The notes: generated from the letters alone by a model not told the origin. A stretch of 11,562 bases of DNA from Alphaproteobacteria bacterium (GCA_024279745.1 JAJRRE010000024.1:1-11562), one strand, 5' to 3'; counted from the first letter of the stretch, positions 1-7,953 are shown. A program made the numbers and translations.

Positions 1-68
1 AATATCTCAATTGACTGCCTGGCGGGTGACTGCTCGGCGGGTTCGCCATTTTCAATGTTCTTGTTCAT
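1..68 (-). CDS. Possible 5' end of a gene leaving the window on the left
   Basis: On the minus strand an ATG at 68-66 opens a frame of 22 codons that stays open to the window edge. The visible N-terminus begins MNKNIENGEPAEQ and is polar, with no signal peptide or domain I can recognise. A weak AGGG lies about 9 bases upstream of the ATG. A TATACT hexamer on the minus strand (110-105) could serve as a -10 box, but it has no good -35 partner. The frame would be co-directional with the EAL-domain gene ending at 246. It is too short to prove coding, and I assign no function. Confidence 0.3.
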   Translation of the reverse strand, partial: MNKNIENGEPAEQSPARQSIEI

Positions 69-245
69 GGGGCCAAGCCCTAGCCAGTGTAGCGCGTACA
101 ATCAAGTATAAAGACGCAGCACGGCGCAAGAAGGTGGCTCACAGAGCGCGGCCCAATGTTTTCGGGAGCCGATAAAAACCACTCACCACCGTGCTGGGTT
201 GGGTCGCCCTGGTTTACACTAGGACAACCTGCCCCGACGCCACAT

Positions 246-3044
246 CTAAGCCGCGTTGCTCTTTTTGGACGCGGCAACATCAAGATTGACGGCGCGCGGC
301 TTGCCGAACATCGAGCCTTGGCCAAGCAACACACCAAAGCCCAGCACCTTGGCCAGTTTGGTTTCATCTTCAATGGCGCTGATGATCAGGGTCTGGCCGA
401 CTTCCGCCAGATGTCGGCACAGATCGGCGGCCGGAACCACCAGATCATCCAGCGGCATACCATGCAAGAATACATCGGCATCCAGTTTGACAAAATCAAA
501 GCCTTTACTTTTCAATTCATCAAAATCCACATCCAGATCGGTCACATGCTCAAGGGCAAAGCGGAAGCCAAGCTCCTGCAACGTCTCCAGCGTGTCCCAA
601 TGCAATTCGCCAAAGCCGCGCACATCGGCCAGCGCCAACGACAGCACCAGATAGCCCGATAGATTATCGCGCGAGTTCAACAGTTCCGCCAATTGGTCGA
701 GGAACAAATCCGATGCCAGAGCTTCGCCCGAATAATCGGAAAATACCGCAGCTTTCTTACCGCTGCGATGGAGCCGCCCGGCCAGTTGCGCACTATTGGC
801 CAGCTTGGCCACATCCAGCACCGGGCGCAAATTGGCGCCGCCCAAAACTTCATCATATTCGGAACGTTGCACGCTGGCGCCGGTCAGCAATTTAAGCTGC
901 GCCGTCAATTCAAAATGACGCGCTTTTTTGTCGTCGAGCCCTAAAATGGGTTCAACAAATATCTCGATCCGCTCCGACGCCACAGCTTCAACAATTGCAT
1001 CTGAGAACTGTGCCTGAGACGTAGCCTCCCCGATTCCGTCCCAGGAATTTTCGTCGGTTGCAGCAATCACAACCCGGCCGCTTTTGCCGCCTTTATTGCC
1101 TTGTTTGCCGTTTCGTTTCTCAGACGCCTGCATTTCATCAGCGGCAGTACGGAGCGCATCAACCGACGGCGTGACGCCATCGCTCGCCAACAGCTCTGGA
1201 GTCGCGCCACCAGGAATTGCGGCGGGCAGCGCTTCAGCTGAAGGAATTGGCGGCAATTTTTGCGCTACACCATCGTGCGACCGCGCGGCCGATTGGGATG
1301 CCGATTCAGCAATCTGCGTGGATTTTTGGGCCACCTCAAAGGATGCCTGACCTGTCCTGTCGGTCCCAATGGCGGCACCGGTAGAGGAAGGACTGGCTGT
1401 CGAGGATGCAGCAATCCCGGGTGCGCGCATCAATTCAGATACTGCTTCCAATGGCGTCTCAGCTCTGACTGATGTCGACATTTGGGAAGTTGGCTTGTGG
1501 GCCATAGCAGCTGTGCTGCCGGCAGGGTGTGCTTGTGCCTGTTTTGCCTGCGCCCCGTCTTGTCCGCGTTCTTGTCCGCGTTCTTGTCCGCGTTCCTGTT
1601 TTGTGGTCTGCTCCCTGGATATGCCGTTATCCGCAGCATGCGGGACGGCTTGCCCGGCGGGTTGCAGCGATTGCGCCGCTGGGGCTCCTTTGTCTGCGTC
1701 CTCGCGCAAATGTTTGGGCGGCGGCACTGGCGTTACCGAAGTAACAATTGGCTGGCCATCCGGCCCCATTGGCTGGGCTGAAAGTTTCGAGCGTGAGCGA
1801 ACACCAGGTGGTAAGGGCGGCGCTGTTTCCTGCCGCGTTCCTGCATCATCGTTTTGCTGCGTGCTTGTTGGCTTGTAACCGGAAGTCGCAACCGAAGATG
1901 CTCTTGCGGATGCGGGCGCTGCCGTCGCAGCGGGCGTTCCCGTCGCAGCGGGCGTTCCCGTCGGTGCAGGCGGATTTAAAACCGGACGCCGCTCGTGCTG
2001 CGCTTCGGCAGCTGCACGTCCGCCAACAACGCTGCCGACAATTTCCCCTGTCGCAGCTGCCGCGCTAGCGGTGCGCAAAACGCCGGAATTAGCAGTCACC
2101 GGGTTAGCCGTTTCAGATCGGTATTGTGTGTCGCTGCGGTGCGCGCCGTGTGGTACAGCTGGCGGCATGGGCAGCGATTGCCCTTTGGATTGTCCCGGAA
2201 TTCCTCCTGGCGAGTGCCCTTTGTGATGTCCTTGCGCTGTCTTCGGCAAAGTCCCCTTCACTGCCGCTTCCAGATCGGCGGTATTGATACGTGCGCTACG
2301 GCGGGCATTGTTGTTTGCCTGAGCTGTCGGTGCGCCCTGCAATTGTTGTAATTGCTGTTGTAGCTCAGTGACCTGGTTGCGCAGCCGAGCGGCATCACCC
2401 AACCGGCGTCGCACCAAATGCAGACCAAAGAATAAAACAAACGCCGCTACGGCTATGATGGCCGCCATCCCTGCTGCTACCCCACCTTGTGCATAAGCGC
2501 CAAATCCGATCGCACCGGCAACAAGCAATATTGCGGCGGGAATAAATTTATCGCGCCCGGATTTTTGAGGTGCGGCATGGGCGGCTTCAAGCTCAGTGTA
2601 TTTATCGCTCTTGGATCTTTCGGTTTTATTTGTTGATGCCGGATTTAAGGCCGCCGGTTTTATGGTTGGCTGACCATTACCGCGCTGCTCCGCCGCCATT
2701 GCAGGGCGTGAATATGCAGCAGCACCAGCAGCGGCAGCAGCAGCACTGGAACGCGATGGGGATAATGCGGCGGCCTCGGGTTGTGGTGGCAATCTAGGTT
2801 GTGCCGCTGGACTTGGTTGGCCTGGTGGGCGTGGCTGGCCTGGTGCAGCGTTCGGACCGCCAGCACCGCCCACTCCCTGCTGCGGCACTCCCTGCTGCGG
2901 CGCTGCTTGCTGCGGCATTGCGGCAGCGCGCGCGTTTCGTGTCGGCTCTGCCTTTGCTCCAGTACGGGAATTTCCCATTGGATTGGCCGCCGACCTGACC
3001 ATAGATCCGGTCTGTGGCGTGGAATTTGATGTTTTATCATTCAT
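246..3044 (-). CDS. TipF-like membrane protein with degenerate C-terminal EAL domain and long disordered linker
   Basis: Length is 932 residues. Residues 1-165 are rich in Ala, Pro, Gln and Gly. Two hydrophobic helices follow at about 168-186 and 191-211, then a short Gln/Leu coiled coil at about 212-237. A low-complexity linker (about 240-660) leads to an EAL-type fold at about 680-916. Catalytic motifs are eroded: ExLxR reads ELTAQ (712-716), DDFG reads EHVT (832-835), and the EGVE glutamate appears lost. KLD (853-855) and QGSMFGKP (909-916) remain. By family knowledge this suggests a c-di-GMP-binding or scaffold protein rather than a phosphodiesterase. Two N-terminal helices, coiled coil and inactive EAL domain match Caulobacter TipF, a c-di-GMP receptor for flagellum assembly, although that protein is about half this length. 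The TipF link is inference, since no flagellar gene is in view. The first ATG is used; its ribosome site (GTGAG) is weak, so the exact start is uncertain. Confidence 0.88.
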   Translation of the reverse strand: MNDKTSNSTPQTGSMVRSAANPMGNSRTGAKAEPTRNARAAAMPQQAAPQQGVPQQGVGGAGGPNAAPGQPRPPGQPSPAAQPRLPPQPEAAALSPSRSSAAAAAAGAAAYSRPAMAAEQRGNGQPTIKPAALNPASTNKTERSKSDKYTELEAAHAAPQKSGRDKFIPAAILLVAGAIGFGAYAQGGVAAGMAAIIAVAAFVLFFGLHLVRRRLGDAARLRNQVTELQQQLQQLQGAPTAQANNNARRSARINTADLEAAVKGTLPKTAQGHHKGHSPGGIPGQSKGQSLPMPPAVPHGAHRSDTQYRSETANPVTANSGVLRTASAAAATGEIVGSVVGGRAAAEAQHERRPVLNPPAPTGTPAATGTPAATAAPASARASSVATSGYKPTSTQQNDDAGTRQETAPPLPPGVRSRSKLSAQPMGPDGQPIVTSVTPVPPPKHLREDADKGAPAAQSLQPAGQAVPHAADNGISREQTTKQERGQERGQERGQDGAQAKQAQAHPAGSTAAMAHKPTSQMSTSVRAETPLEAVSELMRAPGIAASSTASPSSTGAAIGTDRTGQASFEVAQKSTQIAESASQSAARSHDGVAQKLPPIPSAEALPAAIPGGATPELLASDGVTPSVDALRTAADEMQASEKRNGKQGNKGGKSGRVVIAATDENSWDGIGEATSQAQFSDAIVEAVASERIEIFVEPILGLDDKKARHFELTAQLKLLTGASVQRSEYDEVLGGANLRPVLDVAKLANSAQLAGRLHRSGKKAAVFSDYSGEALASDLFLDQLAELLNSRDNLSGYLVLSLALADVRGFGELHWDTLETLQELGFRFALEHVTDLDVDFDELKSKGFDFVKLDADVFLHGMPLDDLVVPAADLCRHLAEVGQTLIISAIEDETKLAKVLGFGVLLGQGSMFGKPRAVNLDVAASKKSNAA
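1559..1594. repeat. 12-bp tandem repeat, three copies, in-frame in the EAL gene
   Basis: The 12-base unit CTTGTCCGCGTT occurs three times back to back without mismatch. On the minus strand it encodes an ERGQ-type tetrapeptide repeat inside the disordered linker. Because the unit is a multiple of three, copy-number change would keep the frame. Confidence 0.9.
1924..1959. repeat. 18-bp tandem repeat, two copies, in-frame in the EAL gene
   Basis: Two perfect copies of GTCGCAGCGGGCGTTCCC stand side by side, and a third partial copy starts at 1960. On the minus strand they encode the repeated hexapeptide GTPAAT of the Pro/Ala/Thr linker. The reading frame is preserved. Confidence 0.9.
2871..2915. 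repeat. 15-bp tandem repeat (two perfect and one diverged copy) in the EAL gene
   Basis: CACTCCCTGCTGCGG occurs at 2871-2885 and 2886-2900, with a diverged third copy at 2901-2915. On the minus strand this encodes the Pro-Gln-Gln pentapeptide repeats (AAPQQ, GVPQQ, GV) near residue 50 of the EAL protein. Confidence 0.85.
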
Positions 3045-3549
3045 AGCTATGTCTCACTTGGCAATTCGCTACGCCCTTGGTCCGCCAAGCCGATTGGCCA
3101 CAAAAACTTAGGCGGAATGTGATTCGTGTTCACCCTAGACTCTCAGTCCTTTAGGTATATTGGCAAGCGCGGCGCTCAACCTATCACCAGAAATAACGCC
3201 CTAACCGCCATTGACGCCCTCTGGCAGCGACATTCATGACACAGCAGTTAGCGCGTCGGTAGCGTTGCACTGGGATGAACTTCGTTCAGTGCGAAAGCGC
3301 GGAATAAACTTTTACTAACACCCTGTTCAAACGTGCATTTGCGTTATTTGCGGCGACAGACCAGACTTAAGGCCAAGACAGATGCCCAAGCTCGAATGCC
3401 ACAACCTGCGCACAATTTCGCCAAGAAACCATCCCGAATCATGGCGCCCTTTAACCGCTCGTTATCCGAATCGGCGGCTTATGGACCAAAGGCGCTGACG
3501 ACAAAAGTAACTCCAGCGTAAGTGTATGAAATGTGGAAGGACCGGCCTG
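3045..3549. other. Gene-free divergent intergenic region with two small hairpins
   Basis: About 500 bp separate the divergent EAL and SDR genes, and promoters for both should lie here. I found no pair of -35 and -10 boxes good enough to call. Two inverted repeats are visible. One is CTTGG/CCAAG around a 4-base loop at 3076-3089, in the probable leader of the EAL gene. The other is an interrupted stem at 3267-3292, with GCACT/AGTGC outside and GAAC/GTTC inside. A 62-codon GTG-start frame at 3333-3521 lacks a ribosome site, and I do not call it. Confidence 0.6.
3535..3541 (+). promoter_or_regulatory. Ribosome binding site fixing the SDR start
   Basis: GGAAGGA lies 8 bases before the ATG at 3550. 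The in-frame ATG at 3526 has no purine-rich site upstream, and this Shine-Dalgarno would fall inside its coding sequence. This favours 3550 as the start. Confidence 0.65.
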
Positions 3550-4317
3550 ATGTTAATGAGTGTTGTTGAAGAAGTAGTTGGCGGCGATAAATCGATGCAG
3601 CTGCACCCGGAGCTAGCGGGCAAGCGCATTTTGGTAACTGGCGTGAGCGGCAAAACTGGCGTGGAACTGGTGACGTCATTGGCCGACCATCAGGCCCGCT
3701 TGATTATTAATTACGGCGAAGACACCGCCAAAATGCAGGCCTTGTCCGAACTTATGACGCCAAATGCCATGGACTTGCGCGTTTATAACGACGCTTTGGC
3801 AACAGCTGACGATATTGCGCGCTTCACAAGATCAGCCGCGCAGATTTATGGCGGTCTGGACGGCGTGATCAATTTTGTACATTTACCGGCGAACGACATT
3901 TCGCCCGCCGCTGATTTCGACGATGTTGAAACCTATCTCTGTGAAAAATTACTGGCGCCCAGCCTGATCTCGACCATCAGCGCCAATCGTATGGCCCTCA
4001 CCTGGTCCGATGGTATTGTGCTGAACGTTGTCACAATGGATGAGCACGCCGGTTCTGCCGATATTGCGATTGCGGGCGTAACCAAAGCCGCGCTCACCGC
4101 CATGACCAGAAAACAGGCGCAGGAGTGGGCCGACCAGAATGTGCGCATTAATGCTGTCACCCCGCGCGTGGTCGGCAATGATAATGCGAGTACTGGCGAC
4201 ACCTTGTCGAGCGACGCCGATATTGCCGCGCTGACGCTGTTTTTGTTGTCGAAACGCGGCGCCAACATGAGCGGACATATTTTTGATGCCCAGGGCGCGG
4301 CCCGCGCCGACTGTTAG
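3550..4317 (+). CDS. Atypical short-chain dehydrogenase/reductase (SDR) family protein
   Basis: With the start at 3550 the protein has 255 residues, the usual size for a classical SDR. The Rossmann glycine motif TGVSGKTG is at 30-37. NFV at 108-110 stands where NNAG is usual. The C-terminal part (KAALTAMT, then VRINAVTPRVV at about 198-208) follows the SDR pattern. The YxxxK active site reads AGVTK (175-179), so the lysine is present but the catalytic tyrosine is replaced by alanine. The usual active-site serine region reads VVTM, with Thr162 nearest. The fold is therefore clear, but ordinary oxidoreductase chemistry is doubtful and no substrate can be inferred. A GC-rich stem GGCGCG/CGCGCC with a 3-base loop (4294-4308) lies near the 3' end of the gene, without a T-tract. 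The next gene, frmA, starts 138 bp downstream on the same strand, so co-transcription is possible but not shown. Confidence 0.85.
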   Translation: MLMSVVEEVVGGDKSMQLHPELAGKRILVTGVSGKTGVELVTSLADHQARLIINYGEDTAKMQALSELMTPNAMDLRVYNDALATADDIARFTRSAAQIYGGLDGVINFVHLPANDISPAADFDDVETYLCEKLLAPSLISTISANRMALTWSDGIVLNVVTMDEHAGSADIAIAGVTKAALTAMTRKQAQEWADQNVRINAVTPRVVGNDNASTGDTLSSDADIAALTLFLLSKRGANMSGHIFDAQGAARADC

Positions 4318-4455
4318 AGCCGCAGCCCGCGCAGATTGCTGAAGCTTCACCGCTATACCAACCACCAAAGTCAATCTACGTCTGTTTCACGATTGCGCCA
4401 CCGCTTTGCAATGTTTAAGCTGCTCGCCGTAAAGCATAAAGCGGAGAGCAGATAA

Positions 4456-5565
4456 ATGGAAACACGCGCGGCAGTGGCAGTGGCGGCAGGTAAGCCGCTT
4501 GAGGTGACAACGGTAACATTGGACGGGCCGAAAGACGGCGAAGTTCTGGTCGAGATCAAGGCCACGGGGCTGTGCCATACGGATGAGTTCACGCGCTCGG
4601 GCGCCGACCCGGAAGGAATTTTCCCGGCAATCCTGGGCCATGAAGGCGCTGGCGTTGTCGTCGAGATCGGCAAAGGCGTCACCTCGCTGAAAGTCGGCGA
4701 TCATGTCATCCCGCTTTATACGCCCGAATGCCGCGAATGCGATTATTGCACCTCGGGCAAAACCAATCTGTGCCAGAAGATCCGTGTGACGCAGGGCCAG
4801 GGTCTGATGCCCGACGGCACCAGCCGCTTTTCTGCCGGCGGCGACAAGATCTTTCACTATATGGGCACATCAACATTCGCCAATCATACGGTGGTGCCGG
4901 AAATTGCACTGGCCAAAGTGCGCGAAGACGCCCCGTTCGACAAGATCTGTTATATCGGTTGCGGCGTCACCACCGGCATTGGCGCGGCAATCAATACCGC
5001 CAAAGTTCAGCCCGGCGATAATTGCGTTGTCTTTGGGCTTGGCGGCATTGGCCTCAATGTTATTCAGGGCTGCCGCCTGGCGGGTGCCAATATGATTGTC
5101 GGCGTTGACATAAACCCGGCGCGCAAAGCCTGGGGCGAAAAATTCGGCATGACCCATTTTGTCAACCCCAAAGAAGTCGAAGGCGATCTGGTGCCTTATA
5201 TTGTTGATTTGACCAAGGGCGGCGCTGATTATTCGTTTGAGTGCATCGGCAATGTCGATGTCATGCGCGATGCGCTCGAATGCTGCCATAAGGGCTGGGG
5301 CGAAAGCGTCATCATCGGCGTTGCCGGGGCAGGCCAGGAAATCTCAACACGGCCCTTCCAACTGGTGACGGGCCGGGTCTGGCGCGGCACGGCCTTTGGC
5401 GGCGCGCGCGGACGCACCGATGTGCCCAAGATCGTCGATTGGTATATGGACGGCAAAATTCAGATCGACCCGATGATTACCCACACCATGCCATTGGACG
5501 ACATCAACAAAGGTTTTGATCTGATGCATTCGGGCGAGTCTATTCGCGGCGTCGTGATTTTTTGA
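4456..5565 (+). CDS. frmA: S-(hydroxymethyl)glutathione dehydrogenase / class III alcohol dehydrogenase
   Basis: This cytosolic zinc enzyme oxidises S-hydroxymethylglutathione, the spontaneous adduct of formaldehyde and glutathione, to S-formylglutathione with NAD. It may also act as an S-nitrosoglutathione reductase. Length is 369 residues, full for the class. Catalytic zinc ligands are visible at Cys40, His62 (GHE) and Cys169; structural zinc ligands are Cys92, Cys95, Cys98 and Cys106. The NAD-binding glycine motif GLGGIG is at 194-199, with Asp218 (GVD) as the adenosine-ribose acidic residue expected for NAD. The stretch RVTQGQGLMPDGTSRF (about 110-125) is a class III signature. A GGAG site lies 9 bases before the ATG. 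The hydrolase for the next step follows 107 bp downstream on the same strand, which supports a two-gene formaldehyde detoxification unit. The stop codon is embedded in a 14-bp tandem duplication. The names adhC and flhA are also used for this gene. Confidence 0.97.
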   Translation: METRAAVAVAAGKPLEVTTVTLDGPKDGEVLVEIKATGLCHTDEFTRSGADPEGIFPAILGHEGAGVVVEIGKGVTSLKVGDHVIPLYTPECRECDYCTSGKTNLCQKIRVTQGQGLMPDGTSRFSAGGDKIFHYMGTSTFANHTVVPEIALAKVREDAPFDKICYIGCGVTTGIGAAINTAKVQPGDNCVVFGLGGIGLNVIQGCRLAGANMIVGVDINPARKAWGEKFGMTHFVNPKEVEGDLVPYIVDLTKGGADYSFECIGNVDVMRDALECCHKGWGESVIIGVAGAGQEISTRPFQLVTGRVWRGTAFGGARGRTDVPKIVDWYMDGKIQIDPMITHTMPLDDINKGFDLMHSGESIRGVVIF

Positions 5566-5591
5566 TGCGCAACATCAGATGCGCAACATCA
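5564..5591. repeat. 14-bp perfect tandem duplication at the frmA stop codon
   Basis: GATGCGCAACATCA is present twice without mismatch (5564-5577 and 5578-5591). The first copy begins on the second base of the frmA TGA stop. Each unit has GATG/CATC arms around a 5-base loop, so the RNA could form small stems between frmA and fghA. Confidence 0.9.
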
Positions 5592-5672
5592 GGCGCCGCC
5601 GCCGCAATTTTTGTGGTGACACGCGCCGCCAAACTCTCGCCGATCACTTAAGTCATAGCAAAGGCCACGTTC

Positions 5673-6515
5673 ATGTCGCTCACCCAGATTTCACAAAGCA
5701 AATGTTTCGACGGCTGGCAGTTCCGCTTTTCCCACCGCTCGATCACCTGCAATTGCACGATGAACTTTTCGATCTATCTGCCGCTGAGCGCTAAAAATAC
5801 GCCGGTGCCCGTGCTTTACTGGTTGTCGGGCCTGACCTGCACCGACGAAAATTTCGTGCAAAAAGCCGGCGCCCAGCGCTTTGCGGCACAGCACGGCATT
5901 GCCATTGTGTGCCCCGATACCAGCCCACGCGGCGACGATGTGCCGATCGACGAAGACGAAGCTTTTGATTTTGGCCGTGGTGCCGGTTTTTATCTTGATG
6001 CCACCCAGTCGCCCTTTGCCATGAATTATCATATGTCCGATTACGTCACGTCCGAGCTGCCGATCCTGATTGAAGACGCGTTTCCCGTCAACGAGGCGCG
6101 CGCTATTTCGGGTCATTCGATGGGCGGGCACGGCGCGCTGACCATCGCGCTGAAAAATCCCGGCTGCTACAAATCCGTCTCCGCCTTCGCCCCCATCGTC
6201 GCGCCAACGCAAGTACCATGGGGACAAAAAGCCTTTCGCGGCTATCTGGGTCCCGATCAAAACAGCTGGCAGGACTATGATGCCTGCGCGCTGATCCCGG
6301 GCGCCGAAGAACGTTTGCCTCTTTTGATCGACCAGGGCACCGCCGATGATTTTTTGGAAGAGCAACTCAAACCGCATCTGCTGGAAGAGGCCTGCACCGC
6401 CGCTGACCATCCGCTGACCTTGCGCATGCGCGACGGCTTCGATCACAGCTATTTCTTCATCGCCAGTTTCATCGGCGAGCACATCGAACATCATGCCAAA
6501 GCATTGAAGGGTTGA
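5673..6515 (+). CDS. fghA: S-formylglutathione hydrolase
   Basis: This alpha/beta-hydrolase of the esterase D family splits S-formylglutathione into formate and glutathione, completing the pathway begun by the gene upstream. Length is 280 residues, as usual for the family. The oxyanion-region motif LSGLTCTDENF is at about 51-61. The nucleophile elbow GHSMGG puts the catalytic serine at 149. Asp225 (in DQGTADDFL) and His258 (in DGFDHSYFF) fit the rest of the triad. The conserved PDTSPRG segment is at about 81-87. The start at 5673 gives a normal N-terminus, and AAGG 8 bases upstream is an acceptable ribosome site. The 107-bp gap after frmA shows no obvious terminator, so one transcript is likely. 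The gene converges with rtcB, with about 40 bp between the two stops and no clear terminator hairpin there. In E. coli the equivalents are frmB and yeiG. Confidence 0.97.
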   Translation: MSLTQISQSKCFDGWQFRFSHRSITCNCTMNFSIYLPLSAKNTPVPVLYWLSGLTCTDENFVQKAGAQRFAAQHGIAIVCPDTSPRGDDVPIDEDEAFDFGRGAGFYLDATQSPFAMNYHMSDYVTSELPILIEDAFPVNEARAISGHSMGGHGALTIALKNPGCYKSVSAFAPIVAPTQVPWGQKAFRGYLGPDQNSWQDYDACALIPGAEERLPLLIDQGTADDFLEEQLKPHLLEEACTAADHPLTLRMRDGFDHSYFFIASFIGEHIEHHAKALKG

Positions 6516-6555
6516 GCCGTGCTTTTGCGCCGCCGCCTACCAGCCGCCCGCAGCG

Positions 6556-7779
6556 CTAGCCCTTGACGCAAATCACCTGGCGCAGGGTGTGGACAATATC
6601 GACTAAATCGGTTTGCGCTGCCATCACCGCGTCGATGTCCTTATAGGCCGCCGGGGTCTCGTCGATCACCGCTTCATCCTTGCGGCATTCGACATTGGCC
6701 GTCGCCTTGGCGTGATCTTCCAGCGTGAAGCGGCGCTTGGCTTCGGTGCGCGACATAACGCGGCCGGCGCCGTGCGAGCAGGAACAGAAACTTTGCGCGT
6801 TACCCTTGCCCCGCACAATGAAAGACTTGGCGCCCATGGAGCCGGGAATAATCCCCATCACGCCTTCGCCCGCATGAACCGCGCCCTTGCGCGTGATCAT
6901 AACATCAGCGCCAAAATGCGTTTCGCGCGCGACATAATTATGATGGCAATTGACCGCCAGCTCGCCGATTTGAAACGGCGGGAGATGCTCGCGCAAGGCC
7001 CTGAGCACATTATCCATCATTGCTTGCCGATTCTCAAAAGCATAATCTTGCGCCCACATCAGCGCTTCAAAATAGTCATCAAAATGCGGCGTGCCTTCGC
7101 TCAGATAGGCCAGATCGCGGTCCGGCAGATGAATGAAATGGCGCTGCATGTCTTCTTTTGCCTGCTCGATGAAATAGCGCCCGATGACATTGCCGGGCCC
7201 GCGCGAACCTGAATGCAGCATCACCCAAATGGCATCTGCCTCATCAAGACACAGCTCGATAAAGTGATTGCCTGAACCCAATGAGCCAAGCTGATGCACC
7301 GGGCGGCGATGAGCGATTTTAGGATGTTTGGCCAGGATCGCATCATAGCGCGTGGCCAGTTTGCGCCAGCGGGTGGAAACCGAAGCGGGCGCGGTTGCCC
7401 AGCCGCCCTTCAGTGAACGCCCCTGCGTGGTGATAAACCCATGCGGCACCGCGCGCTCAATAGCGCCGCGAATGGGCGCCAGAGTATCGGGCAGATCAGC
7501 CGCGCTCAGCGTTAATTTCCAGGCCATCATACCGCAGCCGATATCAACGCCAACGGCTGCAGGAATTATCGCGCCTTTGGTTGGTATGACAGAGCCGACA
7601 GTCGAGCCCTTGCCGAAATGTACGTCCGGCATCACGGCAAGATGGCTATGGATGAACGGCAAGGACGCGGTATTCAGCAGCTGCTGTTTGGCCTCGTCCT
7701 CGACCGGCACGCCGCGCGTCCACATCTTGACGGGTTGCCCGCCCTTTTCATGTAATACGTCGAATGTGCGCGTTGCCAT
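6556..7779 (-). CDS. rtcB: RtcB family RNA-splicing ligase
   Basis: RtcB is a GTP- and manganese-dependent ligase that joins RNA ends with 2',3'-cyclic phosphate or 3'-phosphate to 5'-hydroxyl ends through a guanylated histidine. The protein has 407 residues, like the E. coli type, and shows all the family blocks. These are DVHFGKGSTVGSVIPT (about 52-67), the metal-binding GVDIGCGM with Asp79 and Cys82, LGSLGSGNHFIE (164-175), HSGSRGPGN (189-197), CHHNY (278-282), and SHGAGR with the predicted guanylated His336. The C-terminus ends in the usual VKG. AGGA 9 bases before the ATG is a good ribosome site. No archease, RtcA cyclase or RtcR regulator is adjacent in this window. The gene is divergent from the exported thioredoxin protein (217-bp gap) and convergent with fghA. 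It looks intact. Its cellular role here, tRNA or rRNA repair, is inferred from the family only. Confidence 0.96.
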   Translation of the reverse strand: MATRTFDVLHEKGGQPVKMWTRGVPVEDEAKQQLLNTASLPFIHSHLAVMPDVHFGKGSTVGSVIPTKGAIIPAAVGVDIGCGMMAWKLTLSAADLPDTLAPIRGAIERAVPHGFITTQGRSLKGGWATAPASVSTRWRKLATRYDAILAKHPKIAHRRPVHQLGSLGSGNHFIELCLDEADAIWVMLHSGSRGPGNVIGRYFIEQAKEDMQRHFIHLPDRDLAYLSEGTPHFDDYFEALMWAQDYAFENRQAMMDNVLRALREHLPPFQIGELAVNCHHNYVARETHFGADVMITRKGAVHAGEGVMGIIPGSMGAKSFIVRGKGNAQSFCSCSHGAGRVMSRTEAKRRFTLEDHAKATANVECRKDEAVIDETPAAYKDIDAVMAAQTDLVDIVHTLRQVICVKG

Positions 7780-7925
7780 TGTCCTGGTTCCTGGTCTTAT
7801 GCCTTTATTGTTTTTAGCTCATGCGCGAGGCTGAACGGAACGCCCTCAGCGCTATTGCGCGGCGGGCCGGAGCTTTTCACCTCAGTGGTCATCGTGCCAC
7901 AAATTCGCACGAAATCCCAATCAGC

Positions 7926-7953
7926 TTGATCGAATGGAGCCGCATGATATGCT
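7926..7953 (+). promoter_or_regulatory. Candidate promoter for the exported thioredoxin gene
   Basis: TTGATC (7926-7931) and TATGCT (7948-7953) lie 16 bases apart, each matching four of six bases of the vegetative consensus. The gene starts 43 bases downstream of the second box. The match is modest and could be chance. Confidence 0.25.

Noticed and set aside
156..662. 168-codon plus-strand frame over the end of the EAL gene
   Set aside because: It is antisense to the conserved EAL domain, has no recognisable domain, and its composition follows from the opposite strand.
1369..1878. 169-codon plus-strand frame rich in Cys, Ala and Pro
   Set aside because: It is antisense to the low-complexity linker of the EAL gene, where biased codons keep the other strand open.
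3333..3521. 62-codon GTG-start frame in the divergent spacer
   Set aside because: It has no ribosome site, no recognisable motif and only a weak start codon, so it is probably chance.
3526..3549. Longer N-terminus for the SDR gene
   Set aside because: The ATG at 3526 lacks a Shine-Dalgarno, whereas GGAAGGA is ideally placed for the ATG at 3550.
4294..4308. GC-rich hairpin near the SDR stop as a terminator
   Set aside because: It lies inside the coding sequence, and no T-tract follows.
5691..6494. 267-codon minus-strand frame over fghA
   Set aside because: It is antisense to a clear hydrolase with an intact catalytic triad, and it has no family features of its own.
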